Assembly: GCA_015039465.1 (NCBI GenBank)
Contig: MU130619.1
Coordinates: 346,848-390,849, forward strand
DNA length: 44,002 nucleotides
DNA from: Phlegmacium glaucopus
Taxonomy: Eukaryota > Basidiomycota > Agaricomycetes > Agaricales > Cortinariaceae
Direction of reading: 5' to 3'
Positions within the stretch are counted from its first letter, which is position 1; every line of letters starts with the position of its first letter. The translations under genes were made by a program, and so were the position numbers. Shown piece by piece: positions 9,399 through 22,124 of the stretch. Under the pieces are notes generated by a model. That model saw only the letters and a program-made list of their open reading frames with translations. It did no database searches and was not told the origin of the DNA.

Positions 9399-11925
9399 AT
9401 GACTTCAGAGCACCAGGTTGCTCTAGCAAGAGCACACCGTATGCCCGCACCATCAAATCATATCTCAAGAACGGCTCGACAAGTCGTTCCAGCTTTTCTT
9501 CAGAAACTTTACGAGTTGCGTATCCGTTTTTTCGTGTTTTTTTTATCGAAAGCTGACGGATTTCTTGTTTATCTTTTGTTTAAATTTACTGTGTATAGAA
9601 TGGTAAATGACCCCAATAATGCCGAACTCATTCGCTGGTCCGATGCTGGAGATTCCTTCTTCGGTGCGTATCCAATCTCATATTCGAACATATATCAACT
9701 AACAATTACATATCAACCCAGTCCTAGATCACGAGCGCTTCGCACATGAAGTTCTCGGCAGATGGTTCAAACACCGTAACTTCAGTTCCTTTGTGCGCCA
9801 ACTCAACATGTATGGTTTCCACAAGATTCCTCACCTACAACAAGGTGTCCTCAAAAGCGATACTGAAACTGAATTTTGGAATTTTGCTCATGCGAATTTT
9901 CATCGTGGACAACCTGATTTGTTATGTTTGATCCAACGAAAGAAACAAATGCCACAACCAGGGGACGAGGGTTCTATCGATCTTCCGGGCGCTATTGCCT
10001 TTGGGGGTGCACTTCCTGCTAGTGGAGCTGCTGTGGGGACTATTGCTAATGGTGCTGGTGGCACTGCTGGCCCTCAAAATAGCAATGCGACACTGTCTTC
10101 AGGTCAGATCCTAGATATCCACTCAATAGCCAACGGCATCACAGCCATCAAACGACATCAAACCACCATTTCCTCCGAGTTGAGTGAATTGAAGAGGTCG
10201 AATCAACTTTTATGGCAGGATGCTCTGACAGCGCGGGCGAGGCAGCAGAAGCAGCAGGATACGATCAATCGGATCGTTAAATTTTTGGCGGGGGTGTTTG
10301 GACAGCATGTGAACCCAGGGGGGACTCCTGGGGGAGGGAATAGTCCTGGGGTTGCTGCTGGGCAGCATGGGAAGGAGGATGGTGTTGACGGAGCTACGGG
10401 GATAGGACCTGGAACGAGGAGGAGAATGATGTTGATGATTGAAGATGCGAAGCGGGATGGGCCAAAGAAAAATGTTATTGAAGAGCTCAATGAGATTCCT
10501 TTGGACGATACAAACACGTATAGTGATACAAGTAAGTCTCTTTCTTACTCATCTCTATCTTATTGATTATTTTCCTGCGCAGGTTATCCATCCATCGAGA
10601 CGCCCATGTCTGCTATGTCACCTTCCCCGTCGCCTTCTGTCGGCATGTCCGATAACATCACCACCCCAGATGGACGCACCTACAATCCTACATCGTCGAC
10701 ATCAGCACCCACTACACCTGACCGTGGAAATGGCATTCCAATCACCAATACAACCTCAATACAACGGCCTCAACCACAGCAACAACAACAAGAACAACTC
10801 ACTCGCACCGTCACTCCCTCCCGCTCTCCTTCTCTTCCCACGTTCGAATTTGACCCCCGCAATATGCTTAACCAATTATCACCTACTCAATTCCAACAAC
10901 TTCTCGCATCGCTAGCATCTCAAAATCTCTTGGATCCAAACGCAACGGGCCCTGCACCATCCTCCGCTCCTGCATCCACCATCAACCCTAATGCAACAAA
11001 CTTGAGCACAGGATCAAATTTGACGCCATATCATCAACAGCCTTTCGATTTCTCATTACAACAACCTACATCGAATTTTGGATTTCCTTTTCTCGCTCCA
11101 GAGAATTTAATTCCATTTGGATCATATGATCCCTCCACCTCTTCCTCATCAACGTCAACAACAACATTGGGTAATGGTGCTGGTGCTAATGGCACCGCTA
11201 ATGGCGCCACTAATCCGGGAGACATGAATCTTACCTTGTTGAACCCTGCTTCATCTCAAGAACAACGAGAACATGAAGAAAAAATGGCAAAACAATGGGA
11301 AACTGCTGAGATTCTGGAAGATAACGTGAATGGACTTCATTCAAGAATTCATTCGTTGGCTCAGGCTCTTGGGTTAGATCCTATATTATTGGATAATGAT
11401 CTTAGTGGTCGTGCGGTCGGGGTTGAGAATGATGATGCGAATGATGACGATCTGGATGGATTGCAGATGGGTCTTCAAGGACAACGACCTACCACTGCCA
11501 CCTCTGCTGCTGCTGCTGGGACTACCAACGGCTTTGAACCCTTACCCTCGTCATCCACAACAACAATACCAGGAGCGGCCACACCAATCGACTTTGACTT
11601 TGACTCCTTTTTCAACAACATTACTTCGTCAACTACCGGTATAGGCACCGACTTGGATTCAGGAATGGATTATACATCTACGGCATTCTTGGATGAGGTG
11701 CCTACTCCGGCAAGTTCTTCCGATCAGACGGGTTCCCCTGTGTTGTCTCTGGGACAGGAGGTGATACCAGACGTGTCTGGCGGTGGTGGTGGTGGCGGTG
11801 GTGGACAGGCTAAAGGTACTAGGAAGAGAAAGTCGGATGCGGCGGATTCGGAAATTACAGGCGCTGTTCCTTTGACTAGGACGATGACGGGCGGTGGGAA
11901 GTCGAAAAGGAGAAGAGACAAATGA
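9399..11925 (+). CDS. HSF1: Heat shock factor (HSF) transcription factor
   Basis: Four exons: 9399-9514, 9599-9663, 9722-10531, 10583-11925; joins keep the frame and give 777 residues. Residues about 29-135 form an HSF DNA-binding domain (VPAFLQKLYE, then RWFKHRNFSSFVRQLNMYGF, then FWNFAHANFHRGQPDLLCLI). This winged helix-turn-helix binds nGAAn repeats in the family. A heptad-rich segment at about 188-255 (DIHSIANGITAIKRHQ onward) fits the HR-A/B trimerisation coiled coil. The long Ser/Thr/Pro/Asn/Gln-rich C-terminal half is typical of fungal activation regions. It ends with a glycine run followed by basic stretches (GTRKRKSD, GKSKRRRDK) likely to be nuclear localisation signals. The start is the first ATG in frame with the DNA-binding domain; an extra upstream exon cannot be excluded. 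The next gene is convergent. Confidence 0.95.
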
Positions 11926-12992
11926 ATATAGGCAGTGCTGCTGGTCATCCCTGATAGTGATGGGATGTGGGCTGAGTTAAAGGGAGGATATATGACCTAC
12001 TTCCTGACGGTTATGGGTTAAACGCACAGCTGGTTTCTTGTTTCTTGCCAACCGCCTTCTCCGTCCACGTCAATCATAACCCCATACCCCTAACCAGCAA
12101 CCCCTAACCCCTATGCCAGGGTCCAAATAGACCTGTTCCAACACCACCATATAGATCTTCAAACGTCAAAAACTGGCATGCTTCCAATACATACCGCCAG
12201 CTGCTCAGAGTCCGTATCTTACGAGACTGTATAATCATCATCATCCAAAGGTCTATTATCCGTTCAACTCCCCTATCGTTTATGTAATGTAATATGATGA
12301 AAGAAGGAAATGCTTAACAGGAAAAGGAGAGGAGATTCCCAAGAGAACAAAAAAAAAGACTTGTATATTCTGTTTCTTTTTCTTTTCTTTCTTATTTTGT
12401 ACGTGTATAATTTGCAGTATCATATCTTACATCAGGATCTTTTTGCCCAAGTTGTTCCCAGCTGGACTTATGATATCCTTTGTTGAAACGCCCAGTGCAT
12501 GAGATTTTTGTAAACTTGATGACAACTCCATTTATTGACCCTCCTTCGGTTGAAAGGCGGGGAAGTCTGTCGAGAAAAAGCCAGACGCATTGCAAAATCT
12601 CACTAGAGTAAGTTTGGGTTTGAATTTGAATTTGAATTCGAGAGTTTGTCTATGCATGCCTTGGATGAATTGAAAAAAGAAAGGGGAGGGGGATATAAGC
12701 GATAATAACATAAACAAAAGTAAGTAAAAAGAAAAGAATGACATGAGTAATGTCAATGAAATGTAGAGAGGGACAAGCAACAAAGGCAGGCAAGAAACTT
12801 TTCGGAAAGAGTGGGAGTGGGAAAGAGGGGGAGGAAAAAATGGAATGATGTTTCTGAACCTAGTGATCCTTCCTCAACCTTTCCCCGAACCCAGCCTCAC
12901 GCTCTCTCTCTCCACTCTCTAAATTCTTCAAATTTATTGCTCCAAACTTGGCATCTCCGAAATTTAACTTGAAGGTGTCGAACGAACAAGCT
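11926..12992. other. Convergent 3' spacer, HSF / COX5
   Basis: About 1.07 kb between two converging genes, holding both 3' UTRs. It is AT-rich with C/T and A runs (12350-12400, 12670-12760) and a short GAATTTGAATTTGAATT run near 12620. No conserved frame was seen on either strand. Confidence 0.6.
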
Positions 12993-13869
12993 CTATTTCT
13001 TTGCTTGAACGAAACCTTTGCCTGAGTAGCCCTCTGACGAGATACCTGGTATAAAAAAAAGCATTAGACATTGAAAGAGTAGACAGAGATGGTAAAAATT
13101 GATATTCAACCCAGCAGACGGTGGGGTTGTATGGACGGAGGGAAAGAAAGATAAAGGGTATTGTCGTTACGTACCACTGATAGGGTTGAGGTTCATCTCC
13201 TTAGCGCGTTCATTAGATGCTTCTTGCCATTCCTTAGTTAATGTCTTCGGTGGTGGGGCACCTACACGAACAAACGAAAGGAAAAAAAAGAAATATCAGT
13301 AAAAACCCCTCAAAGTCAAAGTTACATTTTGAGTTCAAAACGAACGTACCCAAGGACTGGACAACATAGAACAAAGCACCAGCTAAACTGATAAGACCAG
13401 CAGTTGCAAGGAGGATTTTAAAGCCTTCGCCGGGTGCACTCGTAGGCGCACGGGGTCCATGAGGTCCAAAAGCCACGTAGTAAGCTATATACCAAAAGAA
13501 AAACGTCAACAATCCAATCCACTCACAAAAAAGAACGTTCCCCATGAATGAAGACCACAGAGAAAATGAAAGAAAAGGTAACTGTCGGAAAAACTAACCC
13601 GCTTTTTTCTCGTCCATAGACAAAGCTTTCCAATCCTTCAATTGCAGAGCTTCTAGTTGTTCATGAACCGCTAATTTCTCTTCACTATCCAGTTTTGTCC
13701 ATAGAGCTTCTAGGTTTGACAGAGGAACCGGCGCAACGCGCGATGAAGTGGCTGTTGGTGCTGAAGAGCTGCTGGAAGCGACCTCGGCGTGGTTGGCAGT
13801 AGCTGTAGTTAAACAGCGACGAGCAGCAACTGGCCTAGCTGCTATACGTGCCAAACGAAGGGCTTGCAT
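12993..13869 (-). CDS. COX5: Cytochrome c oxidase subunit IV (fungal Cox5)
   Basis: Minus-strand exons 13869-13599, 13484-13350, 13261-13175, 13045-12993; 181 residues. This is a nuclear-encoded subunit of respiratory complex IV in the mitochondrial inner membrane. The N-terminus (MQALRLARIAARPVAARRCL) is a basic, Arg-rich presequence. The matrix part has LEALWTKLDSEEKLAVHEQL and DWKALSMDEKKA. One membrane segment lies at about 112-132 (FKILLATAGLISLAGALFYV). The end NLNPISG-ISSEGYSGKGFV matches the family C-terminus and needs the fourth exon; without it the frame would stop just after NPISGT. Motif order and length fit the family well. It has the same orientation as the downstream gene at 14218. 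Confidence 0.93.
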
Positions 13870-14217
13870 TTTTTGTATTTTAAATTTTGGATTTAAGCTG
13901 CTGCTGGTTGAGGAGAGAAATGAACGACAAAACACGGGCAAATCGGAATAATCGTCTCGGATAATCCCGGGTTTAACATTTGATGAGAAAAAAAAAGTAT
14001 CGTCGGCCACATCCACTAGAGGACTTTTGCTAAATATACATACGATAATAGAAATATGCAATGCGTTAGGCGGGACGGAATGAGCAAGAAATGAAAGTAA
14101 GAAGAGATATATGATATGCAAAGATGGATGAGTGGAGCCACGTATGATACAGTAGTAATGACAACGACCAAGACGATGAATGTATTCAGCCACCATTGCG
14201 GAAAAGGGAAGGATCTC
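13870..14217. other. COX5 promoter / CNBP 3' spacer
   Basis: 348 bases between the COX5 start and the CNBP stop (both genes on the minus strand). Longer minus-strand frames crossing it are extensions of coding frames and show no domain of their own. Confidence 0.6.
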
Positions 14218-15235
14218 TTAGGTAGCAGCTTCGTCAACCGCCTCACCACCAGGACAGTCGCGGGATATGTGTCCTTCTGAGCCACATGTATAGCAGGCTC
14301 GTTTTTGAGGCTGCGTGCAGTCCCGACTTCTATGGCCCTAGAAAGAAGTGAGCAACGATGGGATTCACACTGAAACGTAGGAATGAAAAAAGAAAAATGC
14401 TTACAACGCCCGAACAATTATAGCACTTCGAGCCTTGCACACAGTCCCGGGACATATGGCCTACACCGCCACAGGTATAGCTATTCACCAAAGAATGACG
14501 TTAATATTCGGCCGACACACTCTAGAATGGGTGTGGAGTCCTACCAGGTCTTCTGCGAACCACCGCTACCACCGCTAAAGGCGTTGTATCCTCCTCCTCC
14601 ACCAGCAGCCTCAGGGCAGGATCGGGCGATGTGGCCGACTTTGCCACATTTGTAACACTCTCCACCTCCTCCACCGCCTCCACTTCTGCCTCCACTGTTC
14701 CCCCAAGCTCCGCCACCGCCGCCGCCGCCGGCGCTTTCAGTGCAATCACGAGACTGTACAACGAGTCAGCATTCAAATGGTATGAGAGGAATAAAAATAT
14801 ATTCTTACAATATGGCCTTCTTGACCGCACTTATAACACTCTTTCGCCTTCGCAGGCGCGCTACAATCGCGAGAGACATGTCCCTCCGCTCTACCTGAAT
14901 ACAAGATAGTAGTCAGTTGCGTTTGGATATCTGAAACGAAGCAGGACAACTTACAATTGTAGCTAGAAGAGGAAGAGAAAAGCGATAAGGGATAAGTTAG
15001 CAACCTGAATCATGACCCGTGAGCTAGCATTTACCATGTAGGCGTGCCAGCTTTCGGGCAAGCTGCAGCCTGATGACCAACTGGGAGAGACATGTCAGCC
15101 AACAGATAACCGATAAAAAAACACATAAGGGATGAAAGAGCGGCCAAATGTATAGAACAAGAAAGAACGACGGCCAACAACGATGAATTTATACGCACAA
15201 CCACCACAGTTATAACATCCTCGAGAACCTGACAT
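14218..15235 (-). CDS. gis2: CNBP/Gis2-type zinc-knuckle nucleic-acid-binding protein
   Basis: Seven minus-strand exons: 15235-15202, 15080-15035, 14962-14955, 14894-14809, 14753-14545, 14480-14405, 14337-14218; 192 residues. It carries seven CCHC knuckles (CX2CX4HX4C), for example [42 protein letters not shown] and [14 protein letters not shown]; seven is the usual number for CNBP, yeast Gis2 and S. pombe Byr3. The family binds single-stranded DNA and RNA and affects translation. Between knuckles 3 and 4 lies a Gly-rich, Arg-containing linker. Exon 3 is only 8 bases and supplies the codons around the first two cysteines of knuckle 2; skipping it creates an immediate stop. Introns often fall within knuckles. 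Confidence 0.93.
14955..14962 (-). other. 8-base microexon of the CNBP-like gene
   Basis: Read on the minus strand, CTAG|CTACAATT|GTAAG. Joining TG from exon 2 and GT from exon 4 produces Cys-Tyr-Asn-Cys, the start of zinc knuckle 2. Both splice signals are canonical and the frame is only open with it included. Confidence 0.85.
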
Positions 15236-17012
15236 TTTTGAACTTTTTAAGGAGTTTGGGGTTAAGCAACAAAGTTGGAATCTAGACAGAAAAAAAAACA
15301 AGGCAGAGCGAGTAATGAGTAAATGTCACAGAACAGAACGGTACTGAGCGCGCGCCGACGTCCAGGTGCAATCTGTGAAAAAAAAAAAAAAAAAAGGACA
15401 TTGAAGCGGAACAACAAAAAGTTTCACTCCGCTCGATAATGGAACCAAGTCTCGGGCACGAAAACAAGTGAAGACATACACACTTTCTTGGTTTGATTAA
15501 GGTGTGCAGTGTTCACGGGAAGTGCTTTTTATCGGAGGAGGGAGGCAGATGAAGGCAAGTTGATGATGGTGGTTGAGAAGAAGGAGACGACTTTTATATC
15601 TTCCGGCAAGTCGACTCGCAGCAACAATTCTGAATCATCTAAGGTTACGTAAGCCGACCCTTAAGTCAGTACAAATGCTGCCGCCACTACGTTTTGCTGT
15701 TGAGGGTCGAACGATTGTTTTTTTTGTTGTCAAAACAAAATAAATTGAATTCACCTGAGCATAAAATGACTCGGGGACTCCTTCTTTCCAAGTCCATTTT
15801 GGCAGCAAGGATGACTCGTTGGCCTCATGTTTTCTCACACCGACAACTTGAACTTGAGGGACCTTATATACTTAAATGGCTGAATACCGGAGTCAAAAGA
15901 GGGGGAAGCCCGAAAGATGATGGGGGGGCTCATCGTAGTAGGTAGCAAGAAAGCAAGAAAAGAGAGCGGATCTATATAGAAAAAGTAAGTTAGGCGAGGC
16001 CCCGAGCAGTCAGGCCAAATCAGGGGGCAGTCATTTCAGTATTAAATCATCATAATAGCCAGTCCGAGTCCTCGACTCTCGAAAGGCAATCTTTCCAATA
16101 TTCTCGTCGATATGCTGCAGGGCAGGACGCCTCTGCAATAAATATTTTAAAAAATGCGCTGGCCGAATACTAGTTGGATAATTTTCTCATATCGCCGTTT
16201 TAAAAAATTTCAAATAAGTATTCGACTTCTTTTTAATCATGATTCATGGACAGCCAGCATGTGGGGTAGGGATCTTGATTGAATCCCGGTGCTTTGCAAA
16301 GCAAACGGATGAAAGGTTACTTGCACGGATAGAACTCGAGTATTGGGCCGGTTGGCCTAATAGATTTCAAGTCCGCCAAATTTCAGACCAGGACTTTGGC
16401 CGCTCTGGGGCAGTTCATGCGATTGAGGCACACAATGGGCAGCGGCGCTTATATAGTGGATAGCCAGGAATGGAATAGACACTCGGCATGTTCAGATTTC
16501 GCTAGAAGATAATCCGTATATTTCCTTCCGGCCAAGCACTGGCAGGCTTGACTCTGAGAAGGAGACAACAATGCTGCCAAAAAAAAAACAAAAAAGTTTT
16601 CCTAACCGATCTAACTTGAAATACAATATTTTCCCTCGGTCTAATCATTCATTATGACGCGATCTGCTGCTGTTTTGCTGTTTTTAAAAAAACGTTGTAA
16701 ACTAGAACGTGAAATAGCTAAAACGAAAAGCTGCCGAAAGCGACTGCTGGTAAGGATCGAAAAACCAATTCCAATAACCGAAAAAGGAACTCCCGTGGCG
16801 CATAACGACCCGCCAAATTGAGTCTGATTTTAGTTTTCTTGAGAAGAAACGGAGATGATGGTGGGATGAGACCATGTGCTTATCCAGAGACCATGAGCAA
16901 CAAGCTATACGCCACCTCAAACCACCCTGAGCTAATTATCGTGGAGGATAATGATCAATTTTGACAGCAAAGATGACTCGAAAAACACGGACTAGAAAAC
17001 CAATCATACATG
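15236..17012. other. Spacer CNBP 5' side to RPN8 3' side, no gene seen
   Basis: About 1.8 kb. It starts with the CNBP promoter and 5' UTR, including an 18-base A run near 15374. The remainder holds only short unconserved frames (for example 15694-15945 and 16239-16463) and A/T runs near 15720 and 16570. No RNA gene or transposon end was recognised. Confidence 0.5.
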
Positions 17013-18123
17013 CTACTTGCTCGGTTTCTTACTCTCGGCTTTCGATTCTCCTGAATCCTTCATTTCCGTCTTCTCCTTTTCCTTCGTTTTTTCCTTTGAA
17101 TCCTTCTCCTTGTCCTTATCCTTCTTCTCACCCTCCTCAAGCTCAGCTTTCCCAATTGTTGTCTTATTATCCACCAACGCATGTAACGCGATCACTGCCC
17201 GTAGCAAGCTACTCAGATAAACAACCAGCATCTGGTCATTCGTACTTGACGCAAAACTCTGGGTGGTTGAAGGGTCCGTCAGATCTGGTAAAAGATTCAA
17301 CGCATCTTGTAGGTGATACACAATTTGGTGGTTCACAGGCATTGTTCCTGCTGCTACCTCTACTAGGTATTTTTGAATATCAGATAGACGCGATTGGAGT
17401 CCGCGAAGGGAGGAGAGCTGTTCCGTGACACGGGTGGCAAGAGTGGTTGTTGTCGAATCTTTGATGTCGCGTAGTAGATGCTCAACACCAATTTCTTCTG
17501 CTTCTTCTGCCTCAATGGCAGATGGAACGTGGAGGAATGTCTTTCGTGTCTCGGTACCATCCTATTCAACATAGCGAGATCAGATTTTATTTCTTGAAAT
17601 GATTTCTCGACATACGTCTTTGATTTCTTCCACAGCAAAATAAGCATCTGTTGGCATACCGACAACCTGTGGTCGGACATCTACGATAACCATGACCGGC
17701 CGTGGAATAAATCGCTTGAAGAGGTCGTTGATCTCCTGATCTGAGGCGCGTAGCTTCGGTCCAGTATGATACCACCCAATCATTCGTTCTCGAGCTATAC
17801 ACAATCTTTTCATCAGCTTCAAAAATACTTGCAAAGAGAACCAACTGCTCCCTCTCACCATTCACTTTCTTGAACATCTCATACATGCCTTCAATATAAT
17901 TATGGTCCAAGAACCACATCTTGCTGTCATTCTCATCTTCCTCGAATGGAATACCGAATGAGTTAGCGACGTTCACGGTCTTTCCATTGTCTTGTCCTAG
18001 CAGCACGCCTACGACTCGTTTTTGTGAATTTCGGGAGACGGATCGAGCGTGGTGGTCTGCCACTGAGAGCAGCACCAAAGGGTGAATAATTGCAACTTGT
18101 TCTGTTGGTGTTGGAACTGGCAT
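17013..18123 (-). CDS. RPN8: 26S proteasome lid subunit Rpn8 (MPN domain)
   Basis: Minus-strand exons 18123-17859, 17794-17616, 17561-17013; 330 residues. The MPN domain spans about residues 8-145 (VAIIHPLVLLSVADHHAR, then RVVGVLLGQ, FGIPFEEDENDSKMWFLDHN, ERMIGWYHTGPKLRASDQEI). The catalytic JAMM motif of Rpn11 (HSHP...SxxD) is absent: the equivalent place reads WYHTGPKLRASD. That is expected for Rpn8, the structural partner of Rpn11 in the regulatory-particle lid. The C-terminal half (GLQSRLSDIQKYL, NHQIVYHLQDALNLLPDL) supports lid-bundle helices. The protein ends in an acidic/basic KEKE-type tail rich in Lys, Glu and Asp. eIF3f/h and CSN6 were considered, but FLDHN and GWYHTGPKLR fit Rpn8 better. 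Confidence 0.95.
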
Positions 18124-18556
18124 GGTTAATTACACGACGCGCACAATCGAGTCCAGCAGGAGACGCGTATGTTGTTTGTCCTTGGTGTCGACCTTACATA
18201 ATATTAATAAAGTACATTTCATTTGGGGGAATTTCCCCCCTGTAAACCAACAGGACTACGTATAATACCACCTATCCCTGTGGAAAGCCCCTCAATGTTC
18301 AATGTAAAACCAATATTCAACTACAAGCATCAGTAATTGAGATTATAATTACAAAATGATTTCGTAATGTACCACTGAGCCAAAAAAGTTCGTCACAAGT
18401 CAAGGAAAGTAAAAGTACAAGAAAAACCAAGCTAACTAGGGGGTGGCAAAAGGTGAAGTAGTACAGGGGTGGTCTATTGCTGAATAAGGATAGGAAGGCT
18501 GTAGTGCGTATGTCGATAATAGAAGCGAGGGGTTATTCGACGGCGTTCAAAAAAGG
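18124..18556. other. RPN8 promoter / RAB4 3' spacer
   Basis: 433 bases upstream of the RPN8 start and downstream of the RAB4-like stop. An AT-rich stretch TAATATTAATAAAGTAC lies at about 18200. No gene was seen. Confidence 0.6.
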
Positions 18557-19819
<1,263 letters not shown>

Positions 19820-19985
19820 GCCACTCGTGTCGTAAGGGGATTTCGCTCAGACGCCGTTCGCACACGCGCGAGCATAATAACATTGCTTACGTCAACGATC
19901 ACATGATGCAAACGGACAATTCCGGAAGTTGAGCTCGCTGTCCTTGCCATTCATTTTCCTGCATCTCTTAACACCGTTTATCACG
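19820..19985. promoter_or_regulatory. Shared divergent promoter, RAB4 / ATP15
   Basis: Only 166 bases separate the two start codons, so the promoter and both 5' UTRs must share or overlap this space. It is more GC-rich than most spacers and contains CACACGCGCG and TCACATGATG. No TATA box is evident. Confidence 0.7.
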
Positions 19986-20289
19986 ATGACAGCCTGGAGG
20001 ACGCTATTCACGTACGTTTTGGTGCATGCTTTGTTGAATTTAGAAGCTTAGCAGGTTTCAGATACAACAAATATGCTCAAATCACCGCTCGTGCACTCCG
20101 AGCATCATTGAAAGAAGAAGAACGAGTTCTTGCTGAGAAGCGAGGTTTGACCTCTGTGAGGTACCAAAAGTGGGAAAATGGTGTTGGAGGGCAGCAGGTG
20201 CGTCCCTCTTTCTGATAATTTTTACCAATTGACTAAGTATTGTTGTCTCTTTTTAGGTTCTGTTGAAGGAGGAACCGGTGACGAAATGA
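19986..20289 (+). CDS. ATP15: ATP synthase F1 epsilon subunit, mitochondrial
   Basis: Three exons: 19986-20011, 20062-20197, 20257-20289; 64 residues. MTAWRTLFTYNKYAQITARA, then LRASLKEEERVLAEKRG, a YQKWENG segment and a Lys-rich end match the eukaryotic epsilon subunit (Atp15 type). This small protein has no bacterial epsilon counterpart and sits in the F1 central stalk. Size fits the family (about 60-70). It is too short for ordinary ORF finding and the first exon has only 26 bases. Splice sites are canonical and frames consistent. It is divergently arranged with RAB4. Confidence 0.92.
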
Positions 20290-20702
20290 TCTTGCAACTA
20301 GAAACCATCTCTTCATCGGAGATGGTACCAAATATCCTCTAAATATTGTCCCCCCCTTGTTTTCCACCACATTCAAGGCATACATAGACCAAAACTCTCG
20401 AATTCAATTTCAATTCAGAACCCAAACGTACTCTCAGTGATGGTGAATTGAAGAGATTTGCAACGCGTCCGGATTCAATGGCCTTTTCAAACATACACCT
20501 TCAAGCTGGCGGGGTCATCATTGCAGTTTGAACAAGTGCAAGTTAAGCGGTTCCAGAACGAAATGAAAATAAAGCAAAAAAATATCCAACAACCTGGCGA
20601 AGGCCCTGGGATAAGATACGAACAACAAACCGTAAAAAACCCCGGTCTTTTCTCTTTTCATGAGCCTTTTACCTTTTCTTTTCGTATTACATTATGCGGT
20701 AG

Positions 20703-21120
20703 TATTTTAATCAATTCGTCCAGGGGACAAGGGACACGTTGGACGGAATTGTATACCTCTGTCTACCAGCTCGGGACCTTGGACGGAACTGGACGGAACT
20801 GTACCTCTGTCAGCTCGGGGACCAGGAACACAGGGTCAAATTTGGCCACCGAAATTTCGGAACAGCTCGAAATTTGGTCACTGAGACTTTATTAGGACAA
20901 TGGTTCACCAGCAACTTAGTAAAATTTTATGTTGGGAAAATAAAAATAATGAACCGAAAAAAGGAGCTGAGAGGTGTGATGAATAAGCCTCCAGCAAGTC
21001 CAGCTGCTAAAATCAAAGCCGTTGACGATAGTGGTTCACGTTAACGTTCACCGACCACTTCAGCCGGGACAGGGGACAAACAACCAATTTCAGACAGGGA
21101 CGGACGAATTGATTAAAATA
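20703..21120. mobile_element. Candidate MITE, 17-19 bp perfect inverted ends
   Basis: TATTTTAATCAATTCGTCC at 20703-20721 is the exact reverse complement of 21102-21120. The outermost TA on both sides (20703-20704, 21119-21120) could be a TA target duplication, giving a 414-bp element. The inside is non-coding, with short internal repeats (GGACGGAA, GGGACAGGGGACAA). It resembles a non-autonomous Tc1/mariner-type element, by structure only. Confidence 0.5.
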
Positions 21121-21948
21121 CCACAGCTTTGAGGGTACATACATAGGAATGGCGATATAGAATGGTCTATTTGGGCTCTGGCGTGGACCAGGGTCGTTAA
21201 TTGAGGGGGGCGGGGTCGTGATTGACGTGGACGGAGAAGGCGATGAAAAGGAGGAACGAGGTTAAGGATCAGCGCGATAACGTGAAATGCGTGACATTCC
21301 ATCAAATCATAATTGACATCCAGTTTCGAAACATTAAAAAAAATCATGGCCGGCACAGAAATATTTTAAAAAAAACATCCGTCGTAAAGATCTATCACCT
21401 TATATTTTCCAAAACCGGTGAGGTTGAGGTCCAGGACCTATTAGGTTTTCGAGCGGTTGAATTCTGGAGGATGTGACCATGTTGTCACAACCACCTATCA
21501 CAGTCAAGTTTTTCCCAACGCAAATGAATTAGCATCTGGAGCCGTATGATTTAAATAACTCTGTGTGAGTGGAAATTTTTTGAAAATGTGTTGCAAAGGG
21601 ACTTCAGCATCGGTCTGTTTAAATGTTACGCATTTTTTCATGTGATCACGCTAAGATCTTACTTAGCAACGAGCAGGTTCCAAACCCATATCCTGGATTC
21701 CCAGGAAGTAGGTAAAGAGAACGACCATATGCGCCTTTATCTCATCCCATATCCCATCACCGTCAGGATGACCAACGGCCCTATATTATATTCATGTGCC
21801 CTCATCTCCTTTCCCGCCTTGCAATTTGCTCCGTGCCCATATGATATATCGTAGGCTAGAAATTTCCAACTATCCAAGTAATTTGAACAACTCAAAAAGA
21901 TCTTGTATCAACTTCAGGTCCAAAAATTGGTGGAAAACTAGAACCCAT

Positions 21949-22124
21949 TACAGTCGAACCCCACTTAACCCACACCCAATAGTAAGCCATAACCATCACC
22001 ACATAGATTTCGGCCGGCAACCGAAATCTCCACACTAAAACTGACCTCTTGATAACCCATAACGTTACTCCCATAACCCATGGGGCATCCAACCGACGGG
22101 TATGGGTTAAGTCTTATGACTGTA
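21949..22124. mobile_element. Candidate Tc1/mariner or pogo-type MITE
   Basis: Flanked by TA on both sides. The left end CAGTCGAACCCCACTTAACC (21951 on) and the right end read inward on the other strand, CAGTCATAAGACTTAACCCA (from 22122), share CAGTC and ACTTAACCCAnACCC with a small gap. The core is 172 bp with an internal palindrome GATTTCGG...CCGAAATC near 22006-22028. A CAGT start next to TA is typical of Tc1/mariner and pogo/Fot1 elements. No transposase is present. Confidence 0.6.

Noticed and set aside
10203..10517. 104-codon minus-strand frame antisense to HSF
   Set aside because: Shadow of the HSF coding exon; Pro/Gly/Cys-rich composition mirrors the Gly-rich sense strand.
11034..11225. 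Minus-strand Ala/Pro-rich frame within HSF
   Set aside because: Antisense to a low-complexity coding segment of HSF; no independent support.
17013..18123. Alternative identity as eIF3f/h, CSN6 or an active JAMM deubiquitinase
   Set aside because: The catalytic HxH...SxxD set is not present, and the FLDHN and GWYHTGPKLR motifs with the KEKE tail fit Rpn8.
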